Notes: generated by a model not told the origin, from the letters alone. A stretch of DNA of 64,000 nt from a bacterium (GCA_022842165.1 JALHQC010000012.1:32791-96790); one strand, 5' to 3'; counted from the first letter of the stretch, positions 1 through 9,974 are shown. A program made the numbers and translations.

Positions 1-100
1 CCGCCGCGACGGATTGCTCTGGGAGCCAGCAGTGCCGACGCTCGAGGATGTGTTCATCCACCTGATGGGGCAGGCGCAAGACAACGCCCTGGCGGCGTGA
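1..100 (+). CDS. ABC transporter ATP-binding protein (C-terminal end only)
   Basis: Only the last 32 codons lie in the window; the reading frame begins at base 2 and stops at TGA 98-100. The residues PTLEDVFIHLMG are the usual C-terminal signature of ATPase subunits that work with ABC-2 type permeases (CcmA/DrrA/YbhF-like drug and polymer exporters). The ATP-binding motifs are outside the window. The stop overlaps the start of the next gene (TGATG), so the two are translationally coupled and probably form one exporter. The substrate cannot be read from this fragment. Confidence 0.85.
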   Translation, partial: RRDGLLWEPAVPTLEDVFIHLMGQAQDNALAA

Positions 101-1227
101 TGGGCTTCCTCAGCCGGTTATGGGCGATGATCGTGAAGGAGGCCCAGCAGCTTCGCCGCGACCGGCTGACCTTCGGCATGATGTTCGGCATCCCGATCAT
201 GCAGCTCTTGCTGTTCGGCTTTGCGATCAATGCCGACCCCAAGGGATTGCCGACCGCGATCCTCTCCTCCGATCACACCAGCCTGACGCGCAGCCTCACC
301 AGCGCCATCGCCAGCACCGGTTATTTCAGCATCGTCAAAGTGGCGGCGAGCGAGCGCGAGGCGGATGAGCTGCTGCAGCGGGGCGATGTGCAGTTCGTCA
401 TCACCATTCCGGGCGGTTTCACGCGGAAGCTCGTCCGGCACGAGCCGGCCCAGCTGGCGGTCGAGGCCGATGCGACCGACCCGGCGACGACCGGCCCGGC
501 GATCGGCGCGGTGGCGCAGGCCGTGGCGCAGACCCTGTCTCAGGAACTGTCGGGGCCATTGTCGTCCTACCGCGCGGGGGCGAGCCCGGTCGACGTGGTG
601 CTGCACCGGCGCTACAACCCCGAGGGCGTGACCCGCTTCAATATCGTGCCGGGGCTGCTGGGCATCATCCTCACCATGACCATGGTGATGATGACGGCGC
701 TGGCGGTGACGCGCGAGCGCGAGCGCGGCACCATGGAAAACCTGCTCGCCATGCCGGTGCGCCCCATCGAGGTGATGGCGGGGAAAATCGCCCCCTATAT
801 CCTGATCGGCGGCGTGCAGGTGGCCGTGGTGCTGGTCGCCGCAAGGCTTCTGTTTGCCGTTCCCTTCGAGGGCAGCTTCGTGCTGTTCGGCGGGGCCACG
901 CTTCTGTTCATCACCGTCAACCTGGCGATCGGCTTCACCTTCTCGACCATCGCCCAGAACCAGCTTCAGGCGATGCAGATGTCGTTCTTCTTCCTGATGC
1001 CCTCGATCCTGCTGTCGGGCTTTGCCTTCCCCTTCCGCGGCATGCCGGGCTGGGCGCAGGTGATCGGCGAGGTGCTGCCCGCCACGCATTTCCTGCGGAT
1101 CGTGCGGGGGCTGATGCTGAAGGCCGCCGATCTCTCGCAAGTTTCGGGAGAGATTGCGGTTCTATCGCTGATGCTGATGATCGTGTCGGCGGTGGCGATC
1201 AGCCGGTACAAGGTTACTCTCGACTAA
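100..1227 (+). CDS. ABC-2 type transporter permease
   Basis: The 375-residue inner-membrane protein has one membrane segment near residues 25-45 followed by a large periplasmic domain to about residue 180. A block of about five membrane helices then fills the C-terminal half, which is the YbhR/YhhJ/DrrB-like ABC-2 architecture. RERERGTMENLLAMP, just after the second helix, is the conserved cytoplasmic coupling segment of this family. A GTG at 97 is also in frame, but ATG 100 overlaps the upstream ATPase stop by one base and is preferred. Function is inferred to be export of a drug or lipid-linked compound with the upstream ATPase; often a membrane-fusion protein lies further upstream, outside the window. 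Confidence 0.9.
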   Translation: MGFLSRLWAMIVKEAQQLRRDRLTFGMMFGIPIMQLLLFGFAINADPKGLPTAILSSDHTSLTRSLTSAIASTGYFSIVKVAASEREADELLQRGDVQFVITIPGGFTRKLVRHEPAQLAVEADATDPATTGPAIGAVAQAVAQTLSQELSGPLSSYRAGASPVDVVLHRRYNPEGVTRFNIVPGLLGIILTMTMVMMTALAVTRERERGTMENLLAMPVRPIEVMAGKIAPYILIGGVQVAVVLVAARLLFAVPFEGSFVLFGGATLLFITVNLAIGFTFSTIAQNQLQAMQMSFFFLMPSILLSGFAFPFRGMPGWAQVIGEVLPATHFLRIVRGLMLKAADLSQVSGEIAVLSLMLMIVSAVAISRYKVTLD

Positions 1228-1355
1228 GTTGAACGCACTATAGAAAACTGAATCTTGATCCAGTCCGTTAATCACTCCTTATGTTGCAATATATTAGACA
1301 GGGAAGTTCAATATCACGTTCCGGGGGGCCGGAATCGAGAGAACGGGACTGGGCG

Positions 1356-2117
1356 ATGACGTCGGGCGTCCATTGGATTTTGAACGGCAGGATCGTGCCT
1401 GCACCGGACCGCGCAGGGCTGCCGGGCGCCGACGAGCGCGCGCTGCTGCACCGGGAAGGTTATGTAAACATCGTCGAGAGCGCCACCGGCACGACGGTGC
1501 GCTGGGCCATGTTCTCGGCCAACTGGGCCTCGCTGTTCTTCGCCATGGAATGGATTCACGGGGCGACCGGTCCGTTCCAGCTTCAGTATCACTCGGCCGG
1601 CTGGTTCAACGAGCGCTTCGACCACGCCTGGGAAGCCGCTGAGCGCATCCACCACCTGATCCACAAGAGCGATGTTCACCTGTCGCAGACAGTCTACATC
1701 CAGGACGCGAACGAGGACCGGGACGACGTTCCCGTCCTGCTGAAACAGGCTTTGAAAGAGCGCCAGATCGACGAGGATCATTCCATCGACTGCATGTTCG
1801 ACATGCCCTCGCAGAAATTCCAGGTCTCGCGCGTCGGCCCGAAATCATCGATTGCCCAGGTCTATGGCTTGAGCCCGGTGTCCTACCCGTGCCTGACGGG
1901 CCATTCCTACGACCAGGCGGTAAGCCGCATCTATCCCGATGTCATTCAAACCGGCACGCCGCACTACGATCATATCTATGCGGCGATGTCCTCGCCGGTG
2001 GGCGATGTGTTCTGGGTGCCCTACCAGCGCGTGGTGCTGCCGCTCAAGGCCGGGCGCAACAAGCGCGGCGTCCGCATCGTCACCGAAGTGACGAAAGTTG
2101 ATGTCGCGATTCTTTAG
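1356..2117 (+). CDS. Conserved hypothetical protein, convergent partner of the next gene
   Basis: About 253 residues from ATG 1356; the frame is open back to 1281, so a longer form is possible. I do not recognise the family. It is soluble, rich in Trp, His and Tyr, and has no signal peptide or membrane helix. The stretches FSANWASLFFAMEWI and QYHSAGWFNERF look like a conserved core. Its 3' end overlaps that of the opposite gene by 38 bp, and both encode soluble unknown proteins of about 250 residues. The AT-rich region 1228-1355 ahead of it probably holds its promoter. No function is proposed. Confidence 0.7.
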   Translation: MTSGVHWILNGRIVPAPDRAGLPGADERALLHREGYVNIVESATGTTVRWAMFSANWASLFFAMEWIHGATGPFQLQYHSAGWFNERFDHAWEAAERIHHLIHKSDVHLSQTVYIQDANEDRDDVPVLLKQALKERQIDEDHSIDCMFDMPSQKFQVSRVGPKSSIAQVYGLSPVSYPCLTGHSYDQAVSRIYPDVIQTGTPHYDHIYAAMSSPVGDVFWVPYQRVVLPLKAGRNKRGVRIVTEVTKVDVAIL

Positions 2118-2832
2118 ACGTCATTTCTGAAATCATGAACTCGAGGTGGCGGCGTTCGGCGATGCCGATCCACTCGACTTGTTCCGCACCCGATGGCTCC
2201 CAGTTCCAGCGCAGGAAGCTGCGCTCGATGTGGACATAGCCTGAGCGCACGAAATGGCCGCGCGTCGCCATGGCCTTGCTGCCAAGGCACCACAGCGCCT
2301 CCGGCTGCCATTTCAGCATCGCCAGCAGCATGCCGGTGCGCGTGAAATTCTCGAAGATGCCCTTGTGCTGATTGTCGATCCAGAGTTCGCCGTGATAGGC
2401 GATCGGCCCGCTGATCAGCATGGTGGCGGAATGATCCGGCACATGCGGCGCGCCGGGAATGACGAGTTCCTGGCGCTTGGCATATTGGCCCATCATCCAG
2501 CCCAAAGCCCATTCCGCCAGGTTGGGGTCGGCATCGTCGAGCCGGAAGGCCTGCATCGCCACCGTGTTGCCTTCCGGGCTGACCGCCGAGACCCAGAAGG
2601 CGCGGTCCGCCAGGCTGCGGTTCACGGCAGTGTCGAACATCGGGGAAATCTGCGTTTTCCGCAGCTTCATCCGCATGTCGGCCAAATCGTCGAAATCGGT
2701 GCCGGTCTGGAAGTCGTAGGCCTGGGCGCCGCGGAGGAGGGTGATCGCTTCCACGGCCTTGAGCGGATCGCTCAATCCTACGGGGGCGCCAAGCGGCCGC
2801 GTTCCCGGAAAGCTCTTGACCTGTACGTTCAT
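2080..2832 (-). CDS. Conserved hypothetical protein, convergent partner of the previous gene
   Basis: About 250 residues from ATG 2832 (MNVQVKSF); an upstream in-frame ATG at 2847 is also possible. The protein is soluble with no targeting signal. The C-terminal half is rich in Trp and Arg (ALWCLGSKAMATRGH, RSFLRWNWEPSG). The size and mixed alpha/beta pattern would be compatible with an acyltransferase-like fold, but I cannot point to a diagnostic acetyl-CoA motif. It overlaps the 3' end of the convergent gene by 38 bp. A near-perfect 20-bp palindrome lies about 140-160 bp upstream of its start (2974-2993). Confidence 0.7.
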   Translation of the reverse strand: MNVQVKSFPGTRPLGAPVGLSDPLKAVEAITLLRGAQAYDFQTGTDFDDLADMRMKLRKTQISPMFDTAVNRSLADRAFWVSAVSPEGNTVAMQAFRLDDADPNLAEWALGWMMGQYAKRQELVIPGAPHVPDHSATMLISGPIAYHGELWIDNQHKGIFENFTRTGMLLAMLKWQPEALWCLGSKAMATRGHFVRSGYVHIERSFLRWNWEPSGAEQVEWIGIAERRHLEFMISEMTSKESRHQLSSLR

Positions 2833-2973
2833 CAGCAATGACTCCACAACTTACTACCCATGGGCCGTTACCACCGGACGCATGATTCCTGGGGGAGGAA
2901 TAGCGGTGACAGGATGTGGTTCAGTCGATCCCTTGAATTCGATGAGAATACCGGGAACAACCTTATCGGCCCA

Positions 2974-2993
2974 TTAACGATACGTAGCGTTAA
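2974..2993. promoter_or_regulatory. 20-bp near-perfect palindrome, candidate operator
   Basis: The half-site TTAACG occurs at 2974-2979 and its complement CGTTAA at 2988-2993, around a self-complementary TACGTA core. Only one of ten base pairs mismatches. It sits in AT-rich DNA between a DMT transporter gene and the unknown gene at 2080-2832, both read leftwards. It could be an operator for the unknown gene. The binding protein is not known. Confidence 0.4.
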
Positions 2994-3075
2994 CTTGATT
3001 TACGTTCAGGTCAAGATGTCTTCTGCGTGATCATTGTGCATGGGGGCCTTGCGCCGGACTGACGGGCCCCAGCGA

Positions 3076-4005
3076 TCAGTATTCCTGCGGCGCCGAGCGC
3101 AGGGTTCCGGCCGTGCGGCTGAGCCGCCAGGCGCTGTGCAGGACCAGCGTCGCCACCACGATGGCGCCGCCCGCCAGCACCATGCCGCCCGGCATCTCGC
3201 CGAACAGCAGCCAGATCCAGACCGGCGTCAGCACCGTTTCGAGCATGAAGAACATGCTGACATCCGCCGAGGGCAGGATCCGGGGGCCGCGCGCCAGCAG
3301 CATGGTGGCGAGCGGAATGGCGATGAAGCCGTTGAGGCCCAGCCACACCCAGGCCGGAATGCCAAAGCTGCCGGCCTGCAGCAGCCCGGACAGCGACACC
3401 TGAAAGAAGATCAGCGCGATGAGCGCCGAGGACAGGCTGCCCACCGCAAGGCTCGTCGCCACCTTCTTGCGCGTGGCCCGGACCACGGTGAAGGCCGAGG
3501 CCGAGCAGATGGCCGAGACCAGCGCCAGCGCATCGCCCATCAGCTTGCCGGCATGAATGCCGTCCCATGCGATGATGCCGACGCCGAAGAATGCGAGGCC
3601 AGTGGCCACCCAGGTCAGCGTCGGCACCTGCTCGCCCAGCAGAATGCGCGACATGGCCGCCGCGATGACCGGCGTCAGCGCGATGATGAAGACGACATTG
3701 GCCGCATTGGTTTGAACGATGGCGCCGATATAGGCCATGTTGCCGATGGTGCTGGTGACGGCGACCAGCACACCGGCCCGCCCGGCGATGAAGGGCGTGT
3801 TGCCGGCATCGCGCCTGCGGGTGAAGAACCACACGGCGCTGATCGACAGGAAAAGAAAGATGCCGCGGGTGAACACCATCGTCCACTGGTCGGCTTGAGA
3901 CAGCCGGAGCAATGGCAGGTCGAAGGTGAATAACAAACCGCCGAGTGCAGTAATCAGAAAGGCAATCCGAATCTGCCGGACACTCGGCTGCGTGACGCGA
4001 CTCAT
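3076..4005 (-). CDS. DMT/EamA family transporter
   Basis: About 309 residues from ATG 4005 (MSRVTQPS); the open frame extends back to 4050. The protein is almost entirely hydrophobic with about ten membrane helices arranged as two EamA repeats, the pattern of the drug/metabolite transporter 10-TMS group. The C-terminal repeat contains LETVLTPVWIWLLFGEMPGGMVLAGGAIV-type sequence typical of the family. It most likely exports an amino acid, nucleoside or related metabolite across the inner membrane; the substrate cannot be told from sequence. It stands alone, with neighbours separated by more than 100 bp. Confidence 0.88.
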   Translation of the reverse strand: MSRVTQPSVRQIRIAFLITALGGLLFTFDLPLLRLSQADQWTMVFTRGIFLFLSISAVWFFTRRRDAGNTPFIAGRAGVLVAVTSTIGNMAYIGAIVQTNAANVVFIIALTPVIAAAMSRILLGEQVPTLTWVATGLAFFGVGIIAWDGIHAGKLMGDALALVSAICSASAFTVVRATRKKVATSLAVGSLSSALIALIFFQVSLSGLLQAGSFGIPAWVWLGLNGFIAIPLATMLLARGPRILPSADVSMFFMLETVLTPVWIWLLFGEMPGGMVLAGGAIVVATLVLHSAWRLSRTAGTLRSAPQEY

Positions 4006-4117
4006 GATGACCTGATGGTTGCTCCTGCCAGTATCGCTAGCGTGGAACATGTCCTTGGGTCAATGCGAATTGCACCTGCCGGTTGCCAGTTAATCTCAGT
4101 GGTTAATGATTTCCATC

Positions 4118-4909
4118 TCACTGGCGGTGGAGAACCCAACCTTCGGCTGTAAGCCGCTCCTGCGGCAGGAAACGCGACTTGTAGTCCATCTTGCGCGAGC
4201 CCCGCACCCAGTAGCCGAGATAGAGATAGGGGAGCCCCAGGCGTTTGACGCGCGCGATATTGTCGAGGATCATGAAAGTACCGAGTCCCCGGTGCTGGTG
4301 GTCGGGATCGTAGAAGCTGTAGATCATCGAGATGCCGTCGCCCAGGATATCGATCAGCACGGCGGCGACAAGCTGACCCGGCTCGCCATTCAGGCTTCTG
4401 ATACGGTATTCGACGAGGCGGCTGTCGACGAAATTGTCGTCGACCATGGCGGAGAAGTCGAGCACCGTCATGTCGGCCATGCCGCCATCGCCATGACGTG
4501 AGTCGATGTAGCCGCGGAACAGTGAATAATGCTCGCTCGTGGCATGCGACTTCACCACCGTGCCGTCGACATCGGCGTTCATCCGCAGCGTGCGCCTGAA
4601 GCTGCGCGACGGCACGAAGGTGTTGACCGGAACGCGCACCGAGACGCAGGCCGCGCAGCCATCGCAGGCCGGGCGGTAGGCGATGTTCTGGCTGCGGCGG
4701 AAACCGCCCTGGCCGAGCTGGGTGTTGAGGCTCCGCGCATCCTGGCCGACAAGATGCGTGAACACCTTGCGTTCGACACGCCCCGCCAGATAGGGGCAGG
4801 GCGATGGCGCGGTAATGAAGAACTGGGGAAAATTCCGCCGTTCGATGCTCAACTGCAAGGACTCCGCTTCGACATCCGGTCCGTCATAATGCCGGTCCTT
4901 CGCAGACAT
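4118..4909 (-). CDS. bpt: Aspartate/glutamate leucyltransferase (Bpt; arginyltransferase family)
   Basis: The 263-residue protein matches the usual length of bacterial Bpt/Ate proteins. It carries both halves of the family: an N-terminal Cys-containing region ([14 protein letters not shown], then [14 protein letters not shown]) and a C-terminal acyltransferase-like domain with [18 protein letters not shown]. Known members transfer Leu from leucyl-tRNA to N-terminal Asp or Glu, making substrates for the ClpS-ClpAP N-end-rule pathway. It is transcribed alone and is divergent from the reductase at 5009. Confidence 0.93.
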   Translation of the reverse strand: MSAKDRHYDGPDVEAESLQLSIERRNFPQFFITAPSPCPYLAGRVERKVFTHLVGQDARSLNTQLGQGGFRRSQNIAYRPACDGCAACVSVRVPVNTFVPSRSFRRTLRMNADVDGTVVKSHATSEHYSLFRGYIDSRHGDGGMADMTVLDFSAMVDDNFVDSRLVEYRIRSLNGEPGQLVAAVLIDILGDGISMIYSFYDPDHQHRGLGTFMILDNIARVKRLGLPYLYLGYWVRGSRKMDYKSRFLPQERLTAEGWVLHRQ

Positions 4910-5008
4910 TCAAGGCCAATATCTGGCAAGGCTGGTATCGTCGTGGCCCCGAATTGATTTCAGCCGGTCTATACCCTACGAGAGGCCGATCACAAGGGAG
5001 TGCTTCTG

Positions 5009-5887
5009 ATGCGTGTGGCCTGGATTGGACTTGGCGTGATGGGTTACCCGATGGCGGGCCATCTGGTGTCGCGCGGCGGCCTCGATGTCACCGTCTACAA
5101 CCGCACATCCGCGAAGGCCGCGAAATGGGTCGATGCCTTCAAGGGCAGGTCCGCGCCGACACCGGCCGATGCCGCGAAGGACGCCGACTACGTGTTCGCC
5201 TGCGTAGGCAACGACGATGACCTGCGCGAGGTGACGGTGGGCGCCACTGGCGCCTTCAAGGCGATGAAGAAGGGCGCGGTCTTCATCGATCACACCACGG
5301 CCTCGGCCAATGTGGCGCGCGAGCTGCACGGACAGGCCAAGGCGCTGGGATTGGGCTTCGTCGATGCGCCGGTTTCGGGCGGGCAGGCCGGCGCCGAGAA
5401 TGGCGCGCTGACCGTGATGTGCGGCGGTGATGCGGATGACTACGCGAAGGCCGAGCCGCTGATCGTGCATTTCTCGAAGATGCGGAAGCTGCTGGGGCCT
5501 GCGGGTTCGGGCCAGCTGGCCAAGATGTGCAACCAGATCGCCATCGCCGGGCTGGTGCAGGGCCTGGCCGAAGCCGTCAACTTCGGCATGAAGGCCGGCC
5601 TCGACATGGAGGCGGTGGTCGACGTCATCTCGAAGGGCGCGGCGGGGTCGTGGCAGATGGAGAACCGCCACAAGACGATGATCGCGGGCAAGTTCGACTT
5701 CGGCTTCGCCGCCGACTGGATGAGGAAGGACTTAGGCATCTGCCTCGATGAATCCCGCAGGAACGGCGCGCCGCTGCCGGTGACGGCATTGGTCGACCAG
5801 TTCTACGCCGAAGTGCAGAAGCTTGGCGGCGGGCGCTGGGACACGTCGAGCCTCATCGCCCGGTTTCAGAATCTCGACGGGAAGTAG
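5009..5887 (+). CDS. NAD(P)-dependent oxidoreductase, 3-hydroxyisobutyrate dehydrogenase family
   Basis: The Rossmann motif GLGVMGYPMAGHL is at the N-terminus. APVSGGQAGAENGALTVM forms the substrate loop, and GSGQLAKMCNQ contains the catalytic lysine of beta-hydroxyacid dehydrogenases. Length (about 292 residues) is normal. ATG 5009 is chosen because AAGGGAG lies eight bases upstream; a GTG at 5000 overlaps that ribosome site. The enzyme reduces or oxidises a small beta-hydroxyacid (3-hydroxyisobutyrate, tartronate semialdehyde or glyoxylate-type substrate). No linked valine or glyoxylate genes fix the substrate. Confidence 0.9.
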   Translation: MRVAWIGLGVMGYPMAGHLVSRGGLDVTVYNRTSAKAAKWVDAFKGRSAPTPADAAKDADYVFACVGNDDDLREVTVGATGAFKAMKKGAVFIDHTTASANVARELHGQAKALGLGFVDAPVSGGQAGAENGALTVMCGGDADDYAKAEPLIVHFSKMRKLLGPAGSGQLAKMCNQIAIAGLVQGLAEAVNFGMKAGLDMEAVVDVISKGAAGSWQMENRHKTMIAGKFDFGFAADWMRKDLGICLDESRRNGAPLPVTALVDQFYAEVQKLGGGRWDTSSLIARFQNLDGK

Positions 5888-5910
5888 GACGCGGCACACT
5901 GTGCCGCGTC
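5888..5910. terminator. Bidirectional hairpin between convergent genes
   Basis: A perfect 10-bp stem (GACGCGGCAC / GTGCCGCGTC) with a 3-base loop begins directly after the TAG of the upstream dehydrogenase. It also lies 11 bases beyond the stop of the opposing RTX gene. There is no T-tract on either side. Confidence 0.7.
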
Positions 5911-5920
5911 CTCAGGCTTG

Positions 5921-7018
5921 CTAAAGTATGAAGTCCGACGCGGTGAGCGTGCTCGCCTGTACATTCAGCAGGCGTATGCTCATCTCAGAACTTCCAAACG
6001 AGGTGTTGGTATTGATGAATACCAGGGTGTCCGCGCCCGACTGTTGCACTAGCAACTGACCTGCGCCTGAAAAGCCGAGCGCGGTCCCCAGGAATACCAG
6101 GGCTTCGTTCGCTGGCGTGGACAGCCGGTCGTAGACATCAAACAGATCGATCACGTCTTCGCCCTGTTTGAAGTCGGCGATCGTGTCGCGGTAGATCGTC
6201 AATGGGTCGACGCGCCCTGAGTCGGAGGTCGAAGCAAAGTAGAACGTATCGCTGCCGCTGCCGCCGAACAGGAAGTCGGAACCGAGGCCGCCTTCGATTT
6301 CATCGTCGCCGAAGCCGCCGCGAATCTCGTCCCTGCCGTCGTGCCCGAAGAGATAGTCGTCGCCAGCCTGGCCGCGCATCGTATCATCGCCTGTGCCGCC
6401 GTTCATGTCGTCGTCGCCGATGCCGCCGCGCATGTCGTCGGCGTCTTCCGCGCCGAAGAGGCTATCGCTGCCCGCGCCGCCGCGCATGTTATCGTTGCCG
6501 ATGCCACCATCAAGGCTGTCGTCGTCGCCGCCGCCATTCATCGTGTCGTTGCCGCTGCCGCCGTCAAGCTCGTCGCTTCCGTTGCCGCCGAACATCTGAT
6601 CGTTGTCGTCTTCGCCGAACAGTAGATCGTCGCCCACGCCGCCGTACATGGTGTCATTTCCCGAGCCGCCGAAAAGTGCGTCGCTGCCGGTCCACCCGTC
6701 CAGCGTATCATTGCCCTCTTCGCCATCGAGTGCGTCGTCGCCGCCGGCACCATTGGCCTCATCGTCGCCAGCCCCAAGGCTGACTTCGTCGTCGCCCGCG
6801 CCAGAGTAGACGTTGTCGTTGAAAACTCCGCTCAAGTAGATGTAGTCGTTTCCATTCAGGAAATAGAACATGGTTGCCGGGCGGATTGCCGGGTCGAGCG
6901 CCAGCCAGGCAAGATTGTCGCTCGGGTCCGAATCGACGATGTTGTTCTGGATATTCACCGACTGATTGTTGGTTGCGATGTACAGGCCACTTGAGAAAAA
7001 CTGAACGTCAATTGTCAT
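5921..7018 (-). CDS. RTX-repeat calcium-binding protein (secreted)
   Basis: About 365 residues from ATG 7018, which follows a GGAGGG ribosome site; the frame continues to 7051. After about 75 residues the protein is a long run of some twenty GGxGxDx(L/M)-type nonapeptides, the Ca2+-binding beta-roll. It ends with a C-terminal block (TFYFASTSDSG, then DTIADFKQGEDVIDL) like that seen downstream of RTX repeats in serralysins. There is no N-terminal signal peptide, as expected for type I secretion through a C-terminal signal. No catalytic domain is visible, so a structural, matrix or adhesion role is a guess. No type I transporter genes are nearby. Confidence 0.9.
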   Translation of the reverse strand: MTIDVQFFSSGLYIATNNQSVNIQNNIVDSDPSDNLAWLALDPAIRPATMFYFLNGNDYIYLSGVFNDNVYSGAGDDEVSLGAGDDEANGAGGDDALDGEEGNDTLDGWTGSDALFGGSGNDTMYGGVGDDLLFGEDDNDQMFGGNGSDELDGGSGNDTMNGGGDDDSLDGGIGNDNMRGGAGSDSLFGAEDADDMRGGIGDDDMNGGTGDDTMRGQAGDDYLFGHDGRDEIRGGFGDDEIEGGLGSDFLFGGSGSDTFYFASTSDSGRVDPLTIYRDTIADFKQGEDVIDLFDVYDRLSTPANEALVFLGTALGFSGAGQLLVQQSGADTLVFINTNTSFGSSEMSIRLLNVQASTLTASDFIL

Positions 7019-7178
7019 TTTGCCCTCCCTTGTTTTAGTCGAAGAGCGCAAACGTTCTCACAGACAATGACGACGTTTCAAGTACTGAATCGATGCTAAC
7101 TTATCCAGGATGCGTGCGCCGGATGCGCTGCCCGCGGCAAACTGCCGTGAAGGAATATATGCAATGCAGCAAGTGCGG

Positions 7179-7195
7179 GGCCGCGAACTGCGGCC
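7179..7195 (-). terminator. Hairpin immediately downstream of hemB
   Basis: A 6-bp stem (GGCCGC / GCGGCC) with a 5-base loop lies one base beyond the hemB stop codon. There is no T-tract, so termination is only likely, not certain. Confidence 0.45.
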
Positions 7196-7196
7196 T

Positions 7197-8288
<1,092 letters not shown>

Positions 8289-9089
8289 CTACTTGCAGAT
8301 CCGGTAGCCGCCCTTCCGCGCGATCGCGTCCACATGGAAATGATCGCCGTGGTAGCGGTCCGAGCCGGGACCGAGGACGGTGGTGAAATGTTCGCAGGCG
8401 CCCTTGCGGACATCGTCGAGGAAGCTGCCGCCCTTCGACAGGCCCATGGCCTTGAGGATGCCGCCGCCCCAGCTGCCGCCGCCGCCGACGCTGACCTGAT
8501 CCGACTTGGCGAAGGAAAAGCCCGACATGTCGAGCGCATTGGCCTTGGCATGTTCGCTGAGCTTGCCGCCGATTGCATTGTTGCGCCGCCGGCAGACATA
8601 GGAGGCGGCAACATGGATCGCCGTCACCTCCGTCTTGAGGCGGCGTTTCGCTGCGGGCTGCAGCGTGCCGGTGACCCAGCCGTGAAGCTCGCGCGCCATG
8701 GCGCAGTTGATGATGGCGGGCGGGGTGAGCGTAACGCCCGCGATCTCACTCACCTCAAGAGGAGCGCGCGCGCCGCAGCCGCCACCGTCGCCAATGGGTT
8801 GGCGCGGTGAATAGACGATGGCGAGGTCCTGCAACTCGCTGGCGCAGGCGCCTGCGGTGGCCTCAGGCAGGGTGAGCGCCGGCTTTTTTGCGGCAATGTC
8901 CGGCGGCGTTTCCGCCGGTGCGTTGCGCCGCGGGTTGGGCCTCGGGATCGGAATTGAGATGGCGGGGGTCACCAGCCCGCGCGGCGGCTTCTGGCGCGGC
9001 AACGGTATCGTTTCAGCTGCGGCTGCGATGGTAGTGGCAAGAAGAGCCGACATGCCCAGGATCGATGCGCCAAGCTTCATGGAGGTCAT
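8289..9089 (-). CDS. Extensin-like C-terminal domain protein (periplasmic, peptidase M15-like fold)
   Basis: About 266 residues. ATG 9089 is preferred because GGAAGGA lies about nine bases upstream; ATG 9080 is the alternative. A signal peptide (KLGASILGMSALLATTIAAAAE) is followed by a Pro-rich linker to about residue 70 and then an extensin-like C-terminal domain with several Cys residues. LSEHAKANALDMSGF and the final YHGDHFHVDA resemble the SxHxxGxAxD and HxH zinc-ligand motifs of M15 peptidases. It may therefore act on peptidoglycan in the periplasm; that role is inference. Family members are common in Rhizobiales and mostly uncharacterised. Confidence 0.85.
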   Translation of the reverse strand: MTSMKLGASILGMSALLATTIAAAAETIPLPRQKPPRGLVTPAISIPIPRPNPRRNAPAETPPDIAAKKPALTLPEATAGACASELQDLAIVYSPRQPIGDGGGCGARAPLEVSEIAGVTLTPPAIINCAMARELHGWVTGTLQPAAKRRLKTEVTAIHVAASYVCRRRNNAIGGKLSEHAKANALDMSGFSFAKSDQVSVGGGGSWGGGILKAMGLSKGGSFLDDVRKGACEHFTTVLGPGSDRYHGDHFHVDAIARKGGYRICK

Positions 9090-9214
9090 TATCGCCCGTC
9101 CTTCCGGCGCATGGCAAGCGGGGGTTAACCATGCCATTCAAAATTGCTTACGGTTTGAATCAAATTAACAGCGCGCGGCTATCGTGGGCGGCGAAAGACG
9201 GAGCATTTCCCGGC

Positions 9215-9937
9215 ATGTTGAAGTCCAAGCTGTCTCACCTTCTGTTCGCGCTGCCATTGCTGGCCTTGCCGGCCGGGCCACTATATGTAACGCCAGCACT
9301 TGCGGCGGGTTCCGCCGCCGAGGAAGCTGTCCGCATCCTGACGCGCGCCCGTGGTGCGGACCAGAAATGCGATTATCTGTCCGCTGCCGAGCGGAGCGAA
9401 CTCTCGCGCTATACCGCGCGCGCCGAGATTGCTGCCGCGAGCCAGTCTTCCACGGCGGCCGCCAGGACGGCATCCGCCACCGGCATGGCCGAGGCAAAGT
9501 CCTCGTCCTGTTCGCGCGACGTCGAAGCCGACGTTCGCGAGACCCTCGAAGCGGCCCGCGAGGCGGTGGCCGCCTCGAATGCAGAGGCGAACCAGGCCAG
9601 GAAGACCATGACGAAACCGGCGCAGCGCGCTGCAGCCATTGCCGAAGACGATGACGGCGATGAGCCGGCCCGCCTGACCGGCAAGAGCCTTGGCGGCTAT
9701 GCCCGCATCGTGCGCGGCTATTATCTCGAACGCGAATGCCGCAGCCTGTCGCGCAACGACGCTGACCGCTTCTGGCGCGGCGTCGTGAAGCTTCACAAGA
9801 CCGCAGTCCGCACCAATGGCACGTCTGCCGTGGCGCGGGTGATGGCCGCCGCCGAACGGAAGGCCAGCGGTTCATCCTGCGGCAGGAATGTGCAGGCGCG
9901 CATTCGCCAGATCTATTCGGAAGTCTCGGACCGCTAG
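9215..9937 (+). CDS. Hypothetical secreted protein with Cys pairs
   Basis: About 240 residues from ATG 9215. The N-terminus is a clear signal peptide (basic MLKSKLSHLL, hydrophobic core, PALAAG cleavage site). The mature part is rich in Ala, Arg and Glu, mostly helical, with regularly spaced Cys residues (KCDYLSAAER, SSCSRDVEAD, ECRSLSRND, SSCGRNVQAR). This suggests two related halves, each closed by a disulfide. I do not recognise a characterised family. A strong hairpin follows the stop. Confidence 0.8.
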   Translation: MLKSKLSHLLFALPLLALPAGPLYVTPALAAGSAAEEAVRILTRARGADQKCDYLSAAERSELSRYTARAEIAAASQSSTAAARTASATGMAEAKSSSCSRDVEADVRETLEAAREAVAASNAEANQARKTMTKPAQRAAAIAEDDDGDEPARLTGKSLGGYARIVRGYYLERECRSLSRNDADRFWRGVVKLHKTAVRTNGTSAVARVMAAAERKASGSSCGRNVQARIRQIYSEVSDR

Positions 9938-9974
9938 CGAAGAGCTTCTGCTCCAAAGGGGATGGAGCAAACAG

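Noticed and set aside
118..1140. Minus-strand frame opposite the ABC-2 permease
   Set aside because: His/Arg/Asp-rich composition with no domain; the plus-strand frame encodes a clear permease.
6202..6783. Long Arg/Ser-rich open frame opposite the first RTX gene
   Set aside because: It is a by-product of the repeated Gly-Asp codons on the minus strand and has no start-site support.
6202..6830. CRISPR-like periodic repeats
   Set aside because: The periodicity is the 27-base codon repeat of RTX nonapeptides, without spacers; no cas genes are present.
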